Below are positions 19,265 to 27,378 of a stretch of DNA of 58,146 nt, piece after piece. The position numbers were made by a program, and so were the translations under genes. The DNA is from Calothrix anomala FACHB-343 (GTDB lineage: Bacteria; Cyanobacteriota; Cyanobacteriia; Cyanobacteriales; Nostocaceae), in contig NZ_JACJQG010000066.1 in the NCBI RefSeq assembly GCF_014696435.1, positions 1-58,146 of the forward strand, in the 5' to 3' direction. The notes under the pieces are model-generated. The model had not been told where the DNA came from, did not search any database, and saw only the letters and a list, made by a program, of their open reading frames with translations. Numbering within the stretch: the stretch's first letter is position 1; every line of letters begins with the position of its first letter.

Positions 19265-20935
19265 ATGAATAACACTGCTGCAATTTTTTATAAAAAAGAT
19301 GGTTACGATACCTCTGGAAACAGACTGCTAGGGCGTCAAGCTGCGGGTGAAGGTTTCCTCAAGGCTCTAGTACAACATGGAACAGCCGATTTCCTTTATT
19401 GTTACACTTCTAGCCAAGGGGAATTTATGGAATTTTGCGATCGCATTAAACCTTGGATGAAACGTCGGCGTCAAGTTACCTGGCTACCCAGCAACAATCA
19501 TCAAGTACTCGCACAAGCTGGAACTATCTATCATCCAGATCCTATCCTCTCTTCTCTGGCTTGGGCGCGAAGATTTGATAATCAACGGGGTTATAGTATC
19601 TGCGGTGTCACCCATACAATTGCAAGTATGGGCGTGATGGATGGTATTGGTGATGCACTCATCGCCCCGGTTCAGCCTTGGGATGCTATTATTTGCACAT
19701 CTATGGCAGTAAAAAATGCTGTCGATCGTCTTTTTGATACATGGGCTGAATATTTAGCCCAACGCATCGGTGCTAAACCACAAATTAATCTTCAACTACC
19801 AGTGATTCCTTTGGGTGTTGATTGCGATACTTTTGATCATGGTGAAAATACAGAGAATATCAGGCGCGGTTTACGTCAAGCCCTTGGTATTCCTCAAGAT
19901 GAGATTGTAGTGTTGTTTGTTGGGCGATTGTGCTTTTATGCCAAAGCCCACCCTGTACCGATGTATTTAGCCTTAGAAAAAGCCGCCCAAGCCACCAATA
20001 CTAAAATGAATTTTGTCTTGGCTGGCTGGTTTGAAGATGAGAAAGAGAAAGTTGGTATTATCCAAAGTGCGCAAACTTTTTGTCCCTCAGTTAATTGTAT
20101 TTTTGTCGATGGGCGCAAACCAGAAATCCGCGCGGGGATTTGGTCGGCGGCTGATATTTTTATCTCTTTAGTAGATAATATTCAAGAAACATTTGGACTC
20201 ACGCCAATTGAAGCGATGGCTGCGGGTTTACCTGTAATTGTCTCCGATTGGGATGGTTATCAAGAATCTGTGCGCCATGAAATTGACGGTTTGAGAATTC
20301 CTACATTCATGCCTCAACCAGGGTTAAGTTTAGATTTAGCCGCAGATTATCACAATAATACTTTAAATTACAGCACCTATATAGCTCATTCATCAATGGT
20401 AGTGGCAGTAGATATAGATGCAGCTGCTAACGCAGTTATACAATTAATTACTCAGCCGGAATTAAGAAAGCGTCTGGGCGAGAATGGGAGAAAACGCGCC
20501 AGAGAAACCTACGATTGGTCAGTGGTTATCGCCGCTTATGAAAATTTATGGCAAGAATTAGCAGAAATTCGCGCCACTGCACCAATGTCTGTACCATTAC
20601 AACCAAGTAGCCCACCCATACCTTTATGTGACGATCCCTTTAGATTATTTGCCCATTACACCAGTAACACACCCAGCCCAGATTTAGTATTAGGATTGGG
20701 GGCGATGGGTACACCAGAAAATCTCCAACGAATTCGGCAAAATTGGATTACTAATTTTGGTGCAGACAGAAGAAACACCAATTCAACTATAGATGCAATC
20801 TTAAATGCGATCGCTCAAAATGGCACAGTCTCAATTGACACCATCCTCAATTCCCATCGCGATGTTCCAGTTGAGCAATTAACCCGTACATTGCTGTATT
20901 TACTTAAGTTTGATGTGCTGCGTATTAATTCCTAG
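19265..20935 (+). CDS. Glycosyltransferase family 4-like protein
   Basis: A 556-residue GT-B glycosyltransferase. The C-terminal Rossmann half holds IPLGVDCDTF, VVLFVGRLCFYAKAHP, and the donor-site block ETFGLTPIEAMAAGLPVIVS with the family's Glu-x7-Glu (EtfgltpiE) arrangement, followed by DWDGYQESV. The remaining roughly 130 residues after the GT fold are an extension without a recognised domain. GT4 enzymes use activated sugars to build lipopolysaccharide, exopolysaccharide or glycolipids; the acceptor is not evident. Plus-strand single gene. Confidence 0.8.
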   Translation: MNNTAAIFYKKDGYDTSGNRLLGRQAAGEGFLKALVQHGTADFLYCYTSSQGEFMEFCDRIKPWMKRRRQVTWLPSNNHQVLAQAGTIYHPDPILSSLAWARRFDNQRGYSICGVTHTIASMGVMDGIGDALIAPVQPWDAIICTSMAVKNAVDRLFDTWAEYLAQRIGAKPQINLQLPVIPLGVDCDTFDHGENTENIRRGLRQALGIPQDEIVVLFVGRLCFYAKAHPVPMYLALEKAAQATNTKMNFVLAGWFEDEKEKVGIIQSAQTFCPSVNCIFVDGRKPEIRAGIWSAADIFISLVDNIQETFGLTPIEAMAAGLPVIVSDWDGYQESVRHEIDGLRIPTFMPQPGLSLDLAADYHNNTLNYSTYIAHSSMVVAVDIDAAANAVIQLITQPELRKRLGENGRKRARETYDWSVVIAAYENLWQELAEIRATAPMSVPLQPSSPPIPLCDDPFRLFAHYTSNTPSPDLVLGLGAMGTPENLQRIRQNWITNFGADRRNTNSTIDAILNAIAQNGTVSIDTILNSHRDVPVEQLTRTLLYLLKFDVLRINS

Positions 20936-21370
20936 TCAGGGCTGAGGATAAATTACAGCGATTTTCAGGTAAATAGACCACACTGTAGGGGCACGGCACC
21001 AGTAAGATGATTGTATATACGAGAAGATTGTGGATGCCGTGCCCCTACCATCTGTCGCATTCTTGTTTCAAATTGGTATCAATTGTTGATGCGATACCTT
21101 ACAGGGTATTGCATGACTAATGACAATACAGTTTTCTGCACATTTAGATACAGGATATTGCGGGTATCGGTACTAAAAGTTGTATCTATGTTTGCATAAA
21201 AGCTGAAGGACTAATTTCTTTATTTTTTTTATTCTGTTAATTGTTAAAGATTTTAATTTCCACGATATAAGCATAAATTTTGAGCCAATATGCAGCCGAA
21301 AAATATTGGCTAAATCTAGTCGCAAACTCAAAAATTAATTGCTGATTATCGTTCTCAAAAGGGGGATGAG
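20936..21370. repeat. Gene-free region with a 64-bp TAGGGGC-ended inverted-repeat element (20985-21048)
   Basis: Perfect 14-base arms (GTAGGGGCACGGCA at 20985-20998 and its complement at 21035-21048) flank 36 bases. It looks like a miniature non-autonomous repeat, related in its ends to elements at 23241, 27255 and 33060. The rest of the gap is AT-rich and should hold the promoter of the metalloprotease, which has a GGGGGATGAG leader immediately before its ATG. Confidence 0.6.
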
Positions 21371-23113
21371 ATGTCTATTTTTGTTGGCTCTACAAGTGGT
21401 GTAACTCAAACTAATTCAATTTATGTAAATAGTTTACTATGGGGTAGTCGTTGGAGAATTGAAAACGACAATAGAAAGCTGACTTACTCTTTTGTTGATA
21501 ATAAATCCTGGGACTATCCTTTATACAATGCTGAAGTCACAGCTTATACTAATGCTTTAAAAGCTTGGGCTAATGTGGCAAATTTTCAGCTTGAGTATTC
21601 TGGTTTTAACGATGGTAATGCAGAACTAACTCTTCATAGTGCTGATTCTTATGCTTTTGGTTCTTATGGCGTACTAGGTATGGCTATGCCACCAGGAGAA
21701 TCTTCCAATCTGTTTGGCGAAGGAGATGTTTTAATTAACTGGGAAGCTTATCAAGCTAATCCTGATGCGGCTCTTGTAGTTGGTGGCTATGGCTACTATA
21801 CTTTTGTCCATGAAATTGGTCATGCATTAGGATTAGCTCATCCCCACGATCATGGCGGAAATTCTTCTGTTTTTCCTGGTGTTGATGGCCCTGAAGATTT
21901 TGGCGATTTGAATCTCAATCAGTTTTTAACGACAGTTATGTCTTATGTTGTTATTGACAGCCCTTATTCGCCTGGGTATGAGACAAATTGGGGATATGCT
22001 GCGGGGCCGATGGCTTTTGATATTGCTGCTATTCAACATATTTATGGTATAAATCGCAATTACAATACTGGTAATAATGTCTACTATCTTCCAACCTATA
22101 ATAATCAGGTGGGCACTTACTGGTCTTGTATTTGGGATGCAGGCGGAACAGATACAATTTCTGGTCAAGGGGCAACAAATTCGGTCATTATCAACTTAAA
22201 CAATGCGACTTTGGCAAATAATGACCCCAATGCTGGCGGCTTTATTAGCCAAGTAGTTGGTATTAAAGGCGGATTTACAATTGCTAATTCTCAGGGTGGT
22301 ATCAGTGTCATTGAAAATGCTATTGGCAGCAACTACAATGATACGCTTACGGGAAATCAGTACAATAATTATCTTTTTGGTGACGGTGGAAACGATCTGA
22401 TCGATGGAGGCGCTGGTAATGACAGCCTCAATGGTGGTAGTGGCAACGATACTATTTATGGTGGGGCAGGGAATGATACCCTCAATGGTGGTAGTGGTAC
22501 TAACACGCTTTATGGTGGTACTGGCAACGATCGCTATATTTTTAGTAGCGATAATTACATCACTATTTATGAATATGTTGGTGAAGGTGTAGATACTGTT
22601 GAGTCGGCTTATAGTTTTAATTTAGGGCCAGCAGAGCTAGAAAACCTGGTTTTGACGGGTACAGCAGCAATTAACGGCACTGGTAACAATCTGAATAATA
22701 ATATTACAGGTAACAGTGCTAATAATAATCTTACTGGTGGGGCTGGTAATGATATTCTCGTGGGTGGTGGGGGTAATGATACTCTGACTGGTGGCACGGG
22801 TGGCGATCGCTTTACTTTCAATTCTTCTAGCCCAGGTCTTGATAGAATTACTGATTTTAGCGTAGTTGATGATACAATTGTGGTGTCGGCGGCTGGGTTT
22901 GGTGGCGGGTTAGTTGCTGGTGCAGCGATCGCGGCTAGTCAATTTGTTATCGGTTCTGCAGCGACGACAAGCAGTCACAGATTTATCTACGATCGCAATA
23001 ATGGTGGTTTGTTCTTCGATCGAGATGGTACAGGAGCGATCGCTAAAATTCAATTTGCTACCCTCAATACCGGGCTGTCTTTAACTAATGCAGATATTTT
23101 CGTGACGGCTTAA
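21371..23113 (+). CDS. Secreted metzincin (M10 serralysin-like) protease with RTX calcium-binding repeats
   Basis: A 580-residue protein. The zinc motif HEIGHALGLAHP places His147, Glu148 (catalytic), His151 and His157, and the Met-turn is TVMSYV, so the protease is expected to be active. Two blocks of glycine-rich nonapeptides (GGxGNDxLx), at about residues 320-385 and 437-480, bind calcium; the closing DRFTFNSSSPGLDRITDFS is typical of RTX C-termini. No N-terminal signal peptide is present, consistent with type I (ABC) secretion through a C-terminal signal; no transporter is encoded nearby. It lies between repeats and upstream of a two-component pair; no direct operon link. Confidence 0.9.
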   Translation: MSIFVGSTSGVTQTNSIYVNSLLWGSRWRIENDNRKLTYSFVDNKSWDYPLYNAEVTAYTNALKAWANVANFQLEYSGFNDGNAELTLHSADSYAFGSYGVLGMAMPPGESSNLFGEGDVLINWEAYQANPDAALVVGGYGYYTFVHEIGHALGLAHPHDHGGNSSVFPGVDGPEDFGDLNLNQFLTTVMSYVVIDSPYSPGYETNWGYAAGPMAFDIAAIQHIYGINRNYNTGNNVYYLPTYNNQVGTYWSCIWDAGGTDTISGQGATNSVIINLNNATLANNDPNAGGFISQVVGIKGGFTIANSQGGISVIENAIGSNYNDTLTGNQYNNYLFGDGGNDLIDGGAGNDSLNGGSGNDTIYGGAGNDTLNGGSGTNTLYGGTGNDRYIFSSDNYITIYEYVGEGVDTVESAYSFNLGPAELENLVLTGTAAINGTGNNLNNNITGNSANNNLTGGAGNDILVGGGGNDTLTGGTGGDRFTFNSSSPGLDRITDFSVVDDTIVVSAAGFGGGLVAGAAIAASQFVIGSAATTSSHRFIYDRNNGGLFFDRDGTGAIAKIQFATLNTGLSLTNADIFVTA

Positions 23114-23208
23114 TGCTGGCTAAAGATTGCAGATGACAAAAGCGTGAATTACTGAAGATGTTGTGGGCGCAACCAAGATGATGGTTGTGCCTTTACTTAT
23201 ATATAGCT

Positions 23209-23341
23209 GTTGACTGTTGACTGTTGACTGTTGACTGTTGTACGGGCGGGTTCACAGATATCCTCACTGATTCATGAAAATCTCCCATAAACCCGCCCCT
23301 ACTGACTGTTGAGTGTTGACTGTTGAGTGTTGACTGTTGAC
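23209..23341. repeat. STRR heptamers flanking a 61-bp inverted-repeat element (23241-23301)
   Basis: TGTTGAC heptamers at 23209-23240 and 23302-23341 enclose a 61-base unit with ends TACGGGCGGGTT and AACCCGCCCCTA. The same unit occurs inverted at 33060-33120, also inside heptamer repeats (about 50 of 61 bases identical by hand alignment, no gaps). This suggests a mobile miniature element that targets, or travels with, the heptamer repeat. Confidence 0.75.
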
Positions 23342-23569
23342 AGCCTTGAAAGGATTTTGTCTTAGCTTGATGTCCTCATCTATCTGGCTACGGCTATCCT
23401 TGATATCGTTTGCGGTACAGGTTTGCACTTTTGTGCATAGGTTAAATATCGCTCTTTGATTAAAATATGCAGATACAGCAAAATGCGGCGTTGCTGAGTA
23501 CAGATAATTTGCTGAAATAGGCTGTAACTCATCGATTTTACGTCAATTATAGAAACCTATGCCCAAAAT

Positions 23570-24283
23570 ATGCTATTTGTAAATGTGAGAGAATCTGAAA
23601 TTTATGGACAGTTACCAGTGAATACACAGCTGGGTATTCTTGTTGTTGATGACCATCAATTAATTTTGACGGGTACCCTGGATGTATTAAAAAGAGAGTA
23701 TCCCGAAGCTAAGATTATGAAAGCGCAGACGGGAATTGAGACGCTTTCACAATTGAAATCTCATCAGCCCTTTGCGTTAATTATGATGGATTTATCGATT
23801 CCTTATCAGCCAGGGGAAACCGCAGAAATTGATACGGGAATTAAGCTGTTGCAAACTTTGCTCAAAGAATATCCAGAGCAAAATTTCATGGTGCAAACTA
23901 GTTATGTTAAAGCCTTAATCCGCATCAAACATGAAATAGATAATCATCAAGGTGGATTTGCGATCGCAGATAAAGGATTACCAGAAGCAGAAATGCTGAT
24001 GCGAGTTAATTTAGCACTTCAAGGGGCGACGCACACTAAAGAAATTAAAACCGCAATTGAACTCAAACCCGAATGGTTGGAGGTGTTGCGCTTGGCTTTT
24101 GAAGAGAGTTTGATTGATAAAGCTATCTCTGAGAAAATGCATAAGTCAGAAAGAGCCGTGAGAACTTACTGGACGAAGATTCAGGATGTTTTGGGGGTAT
24201 ATCCTGAAGATTGCAAGCAAAGCGGCAAGAATATGCGCATTCTTACCGAAATTCGTGCCCGTGAAGCTGGTCTAATTGATTAA
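23570..24283 (+). CDS. Response regulator, receiver plus NarL/LuxR-like helix-turn-helix
   Basis: A 237-residue regulator. The receiver starts LGILVVDDHQ (acidic pair) with acceptor Asp74 (LIMMDLSIP); the usual Lys is followed by GLPEAE. The C-terminal part (about 175-237) has helices EESLIDKAISEKMHKSERAV then RTYWTKIQDVLG, in the position of a LuxR-type DNA-binding domain though divergent. It lies 27 bases upstream of the CHASE2 kinase on the same strand, so the two very likely form a cotranscribed two-component pair. The DNA targets are unknown; the adjoining DUF928/CHAT/TPS genes are candidates (inference). Confidence 0.8.
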   Translation: MLFVNVRESEIYGQLPVNTQLGILVVDDHQLILTGTLDVLKREYPEAKIMKAQTGIETLSQLKSHQPFALIMMDLSIPYQPGETAEIDTGIKLLQTLLKEYPEQNFMVQTSYVKALIRIKHEIDNHQGGFAIADKGLPEAEMLMRVNLALQGATHTKEIKTAIELKPEWLEVLRLAFEESLIDKAISEKMHKSERAVRTYWTKIQDVLGVYPEDCKQSGKNMRILTEIRAREAGLID

Positions 24284-24310
24284 TCAAAAGACGATTCAAG
24301 GGCAAGTAAA

Positions 24311-26203
24311 ATGAAAAGGAGAATCTGGAATCGCATTCGCCAAGAATTTGGTTTGTGGTCGTTAGCTGCACCTCCGGGGATTATTGTATTAATAGTGATG
24401 ATATTCATCCGCCTACTTGGGGGAATGCAGTCTTGGGAATGGATGCTTCTCGATACAATGTTGCGTTTGCGTCCCCAAGAACAGCCTGATGAACGTATAG
24501 TTATTGTGGGGATTGATGAAAAAGATATTGAATGGGTAAAACAATATCCGGTTCCTGATGTCAAAATTGCAGAGTTACTCAGCAAGCTGGAAACTTATCA
24601 ACCCCTCGCTATTGGCTTAGATATCTTTAAAAATGTACCTGTAGAACCTGGCGCTCAACAATTAGCTCAGATATTACGCACAAATTCGCAAATTATTGGC
24701 ATTGAAAAAATTTTACCACCTGAAGAAACTGCACCACCTCCAAGTCTGCCACAAGAACGGGTGGGATTTGTCGATTTACCTCACGATCAAGATGGTAAAA
24801 ATCGCCGCTATTTGTTGTATACAGCCAATCCTAAAAATCCTGAAGACGAAGATAAATATTCTTTGGCTTTGCAGTTAGTTATTAAGTATTTAGATGCCAA
24901 AAAAATTTCATTAGACACGGGAATTCGTGACCCTAATACTATCATGATTCGGGGTGTAGAATTACCGCGAATTCACAAGAATTTTGGTAGCTATGTTGGG
25001 GTTGATGATGGGGGATTGTATATTGTAATGAATTTTCGCAATAATCCTCAGCCTTTTACTGTAGTGTCGCTGCGTGATGTGATTTCTGGGAAGGTTGATG
25101 GCGAATTATTGCGCGATCGCATTATCTTAGTAGGCAACCGCAATCTAAGCGCAGGTGATATATTTTATACATCTGCCTTGCCAAAAGTCAAATTGAGCGG
25201 TCAAATTTATGGCATTGACTATCACGCCCATGTAATTAGTCAAATTTTGAGTACTGTAATTGATCAGCGCCCAATGTTACATACTTGGGATGATGCTGGG
25301 GAGTATGCATGGATAGTTATTTGGGGTTTTCTACCCCTAGTTATCGGCAGAATTACGCAATCTGCATGGAAAAATCTGCTCAGTGTCGGGTTAGCAATAT
25401 TTTGTCTGTTGAGCTTTGGCTATCTGATGTTATCGGTGTGGGGGATATGGATTCCCATTGTCCCGAATTTGCTGATATTAGTGATAAATGGGCTAGGGTT
25501 GAGTGCTTTTGCGTTTTACCAACACGATCAATTCTTGCGATCGCAAATTAGCGAACGTCAAAATACTATCCAGCATACTTTTACTGTCATTCATAACGGC
25601 CCTTTGCAAACCCTCGCCTATGGTTTAAAGCATATACGAGCGCGGGATATTCCCTACGAACAATTAATTGCGCAATTTGAAAAACTGGATAAAGAAATTC
25701 GCGAATTGGGTGAATTTCTCAAACTGGAAGCTTTAACAAAAGAAGAAATTTTACGTTTAGGTAGCGGTGTGATTTTGGAATTAAACCGCCCATTACATGA
25801 TTTATTATATGAAGTCTATTCTAGCACCCTAGAGCGCAATGATTTTGAATATTTTCAAACTTTAAAAGTAAAAGTCCGCAATTTTGACCCAATTGATGAT
25901 AAGTATTTAAGTAGAGAAGATAAACGAGGAATATGTTTATTTCTAGAAGAGGCTTTATGTAATGTGGGTAAACATGCCCAAGGAGTGAAGCGGGTACAAG
26001 CATCGGGTATTTATAGCGAAAATACATATAAATTATCGGTGAAAGATAACGGTTGTGGAATTCAATCGAAGAGAGAAAGTAAAGGCACAAAAAATTTTAA
26101 AATTCTGGCGAAACAATTAGGGGGAGAATTTCACCGCGAGTCAATTTCCCCTCGCGGTACTCTCTGCGAATTGAGTTGGAAACTGAGCCAGAATAATTCG
26201 TAA
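24311..26203 (+). CDS. CHASE2-domain membrane sensor kinase, NarX/DesK-like
   Basis: A 630-residue membrane protein. One N-terminal transmembrane helix (about 19-36) precedes a periplasmic CHASE2 domain (about 40-340; IVIVGIDEKDIEWV, IGLDIFKN, RIILVGN). Three transmembrane helices follow (about 343-410), then the dimerisation segment with H-box-like IHNGPLQTLAYGLKHIR, His428. The ATPase part has FLEEALCNVGKHAQG (N-box of the NarX type) and VKDNGCGI. The H-box reads HN rather than the common HD, a mild deviation. The partner is the NarL-like regulator 27 bases upstream. CHASE2 senses an unknown extracytoplasmic signal. Immediately downstream (137 bases) is the DUF928 gene. Confidence 0.85.
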   Translation: MKRRIWNRIRQEFGLWSLAAPPGIIVLIVMIFIRLLGGMQSWEWMLLDTMLRLRPQEQPDERIVIVGIDEKDIEWVKQYPVPDVKIAELLSKLETYQPLAIGLDIFKNVPVEPGAQQLAQILRTNSQIIGIEKILPPEETAPPPSLPQERVGFVDLPHDQDGKNRRYLLYTANPKNPEDEDKYSLALQLVIKYLDAKKISLDTGIRDPNTIMIRGVELPRIHKNFGSYVGVDDGGLYIVMNFRNNPQPFTVVSLRDVISGKVDGELLRDRIILVGNRNLSAGDIFYTSALPKVKLSGQIYGIDYHAHVISQILSTVIDQRPMLHTWDDAGEYAWIVIWGFLPLVIGRITQSAWKNLLSVGLAIFCLLSFGYLMLSVWGIWIPIVPNLLILVINGLGLSAFAFYQHDQFLRSQISERQNTIQHTFTVIHNGPLQTLAYGLKHIRARDIPYEQLIAQFEKLDKEIRELGEFLKLEALTKEEILRLGSGVILELNRPLHDLLYEVYSSTLERNDFEYFQTLKVKVRNFDPIDDKYLSREDKRGICLFLEEALCNVGKHAQGVKRVQASGIYSENTYKLSVKDNGCGIQSKRESKGTKNFKILAKQLGGEFHRESISPRGTLCELSWKLSQNNS

Positions 26204-26340
26204 TTACATCCTATATTAAAGGTATTAGTGATTAATTTTTCAGTAATTGTAAGATTATTATTAATAATGTTTGAATATCAAGTTGAGGCTGGTAAGATTT
26301 TTACAAGTTAAAGATAGCTATAAAATCAAGAGCATTTACT

Positions 26341-27081
26341 ATGAGTCATCAATATTTTGCGTTTTGGCGAAATAGCTACAGACTAACAAGCTTGGTTGTA
26401 GGCTGGATTTTTCTCATGACTGCATTACCAGCATTTGCTCAATTTAAACCGCGCGATCGCAAACCAGCTAGCGGATATACTAGTGCGGGTGGTTCCCGTG
26501 GTTGTTCTAGTTCTAATAGCGGAATTCCCCTGACACAACTTGCGCCGCAAACATTTATTGGCAAAACTACAGCTACGCGCCCCATGTTAGCTTGGTATAT
26601 GTCTAGCAATCAAAATGTGCGTTTTCGGCTGTTTGAACTTGAGTCAAAAGACAACCCCAAAATCATTGGCACAGTTAAAGAAATACCCGCTACTGTAGGA
26701 ATTAACAAACTCAAACTTCCCCTTGATTATCCTGAACTAACGGTAGGTAAAATCTATTTATGGCAAATCGCTATTGACTGCGACAATGACACCATAATTA
26801 GCCATGCAGAATTTACCGTTGTCAATCCGCCAGAATTTACCAAAAAACAATTTACTAGCATTCCCGAAAGCGTAAATTATTATGCTGAACGCGAACTATG
26901 GTATGAAGCAATGGAAGAAGCAATTAAAGCGAATAATCATGGTAACTTAGGCACAATAGGCGCAAGTTTAGTCAAAGATTTGGCAGAGTCGGAAATGCTG
27001 ATAGGTAACGAAGCAAACAAAGAAAATATTCAGCAACGCATCGAAAATCTGCAAAAAATTGCGAGCGATCGCTCAAGATGA
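26341..27081 (+). CDS. Exported DUF928-family protein
   Basis: A 246-residue protein with a signal peptide (hydrophobic SLVVGWIFLMTALPAFA, cleavage near residue 32). The body shows the DUF928 pattern: RGCSSSNSGIPLTQLAP, ATRPMLAWYM, then a beta-rich sandwich (VRFRLFELE, LTVGKIYLWQIAIDC), and a C-terminal helical tail with RELWYEAMEEAI. DUF928 proteins in cyanobacteria often lie beside CHAT, CHASE2 and haemagglutinin-like genes, as here. Function unknown; a periplasmic or envelope binding role is plausible. A possible operon continues from the RR-kinase pair (137-base gap). Confidence 0.8.
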   Translation: MSHQYFAFWRNSYRLTSLVVGWIFLMTALPAFAQFKPRDRKPASGYTSAGGSRGCSSSNSGIPLTQLAPQTFIGKTTATRPMLAWYMSSNQNVRFRLFELESKDNPKIIGTVKEIPATVGINKLKLPLDYPELTVGKIYLWQIAIDCDNDTIISHAEFTVVNPPEFTKKQFTSIPESVNYYAERELWYEAMEEAIKANNHGNLGTIGASLVKDLAESEMLIGNEANKENIQQRIENLQKIASDRSR

Positions 27082-27378
27082 ATCAATTCAAAATTCAAAA
27101 TTCAAAATTCAAAATTAAAGACAGCCACCCACAAGGGGTGGGGTTTCTACCTACCTTGGGAAACAAGGATTCTTTCGCCCACTAGGGGCGAGGTTTTGAA
27201 CCTAGCTTTTTCCTATAAAATAGTTATAGCGATTTCAACAAAGAATACAACGCCTGTAGGGGCATGGCAATGCCATGCCCTCTAGAATATCTGGAAGAGA
27301 AAGTGATAGATTCGCGCTTAGGAGGGTTTAGCAGTGCTAAACCCCTACATTGGGTATTTTAGATATAACAAGGCGACT
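27082..27378. repeat. Convergent intergenic region packed with repeats
   Basis: ATTCAAA heptamers run at 27088-27118; a CCACCC/GGGTGG hairpin is at about 27125-27143; a near-perfect palindrome GGGCATGGCA-A-TGCCATGCCC is at 27260-27280 preceded by GTAGG, like a shortened TAGGGGC-ended element. AACCCCTAC at 27338-27350 is a further end of that type. The DUF928 and CHAT genes converge here, so one of the hairpins may serve as a bidirectional terminator. Confidence 0.65.
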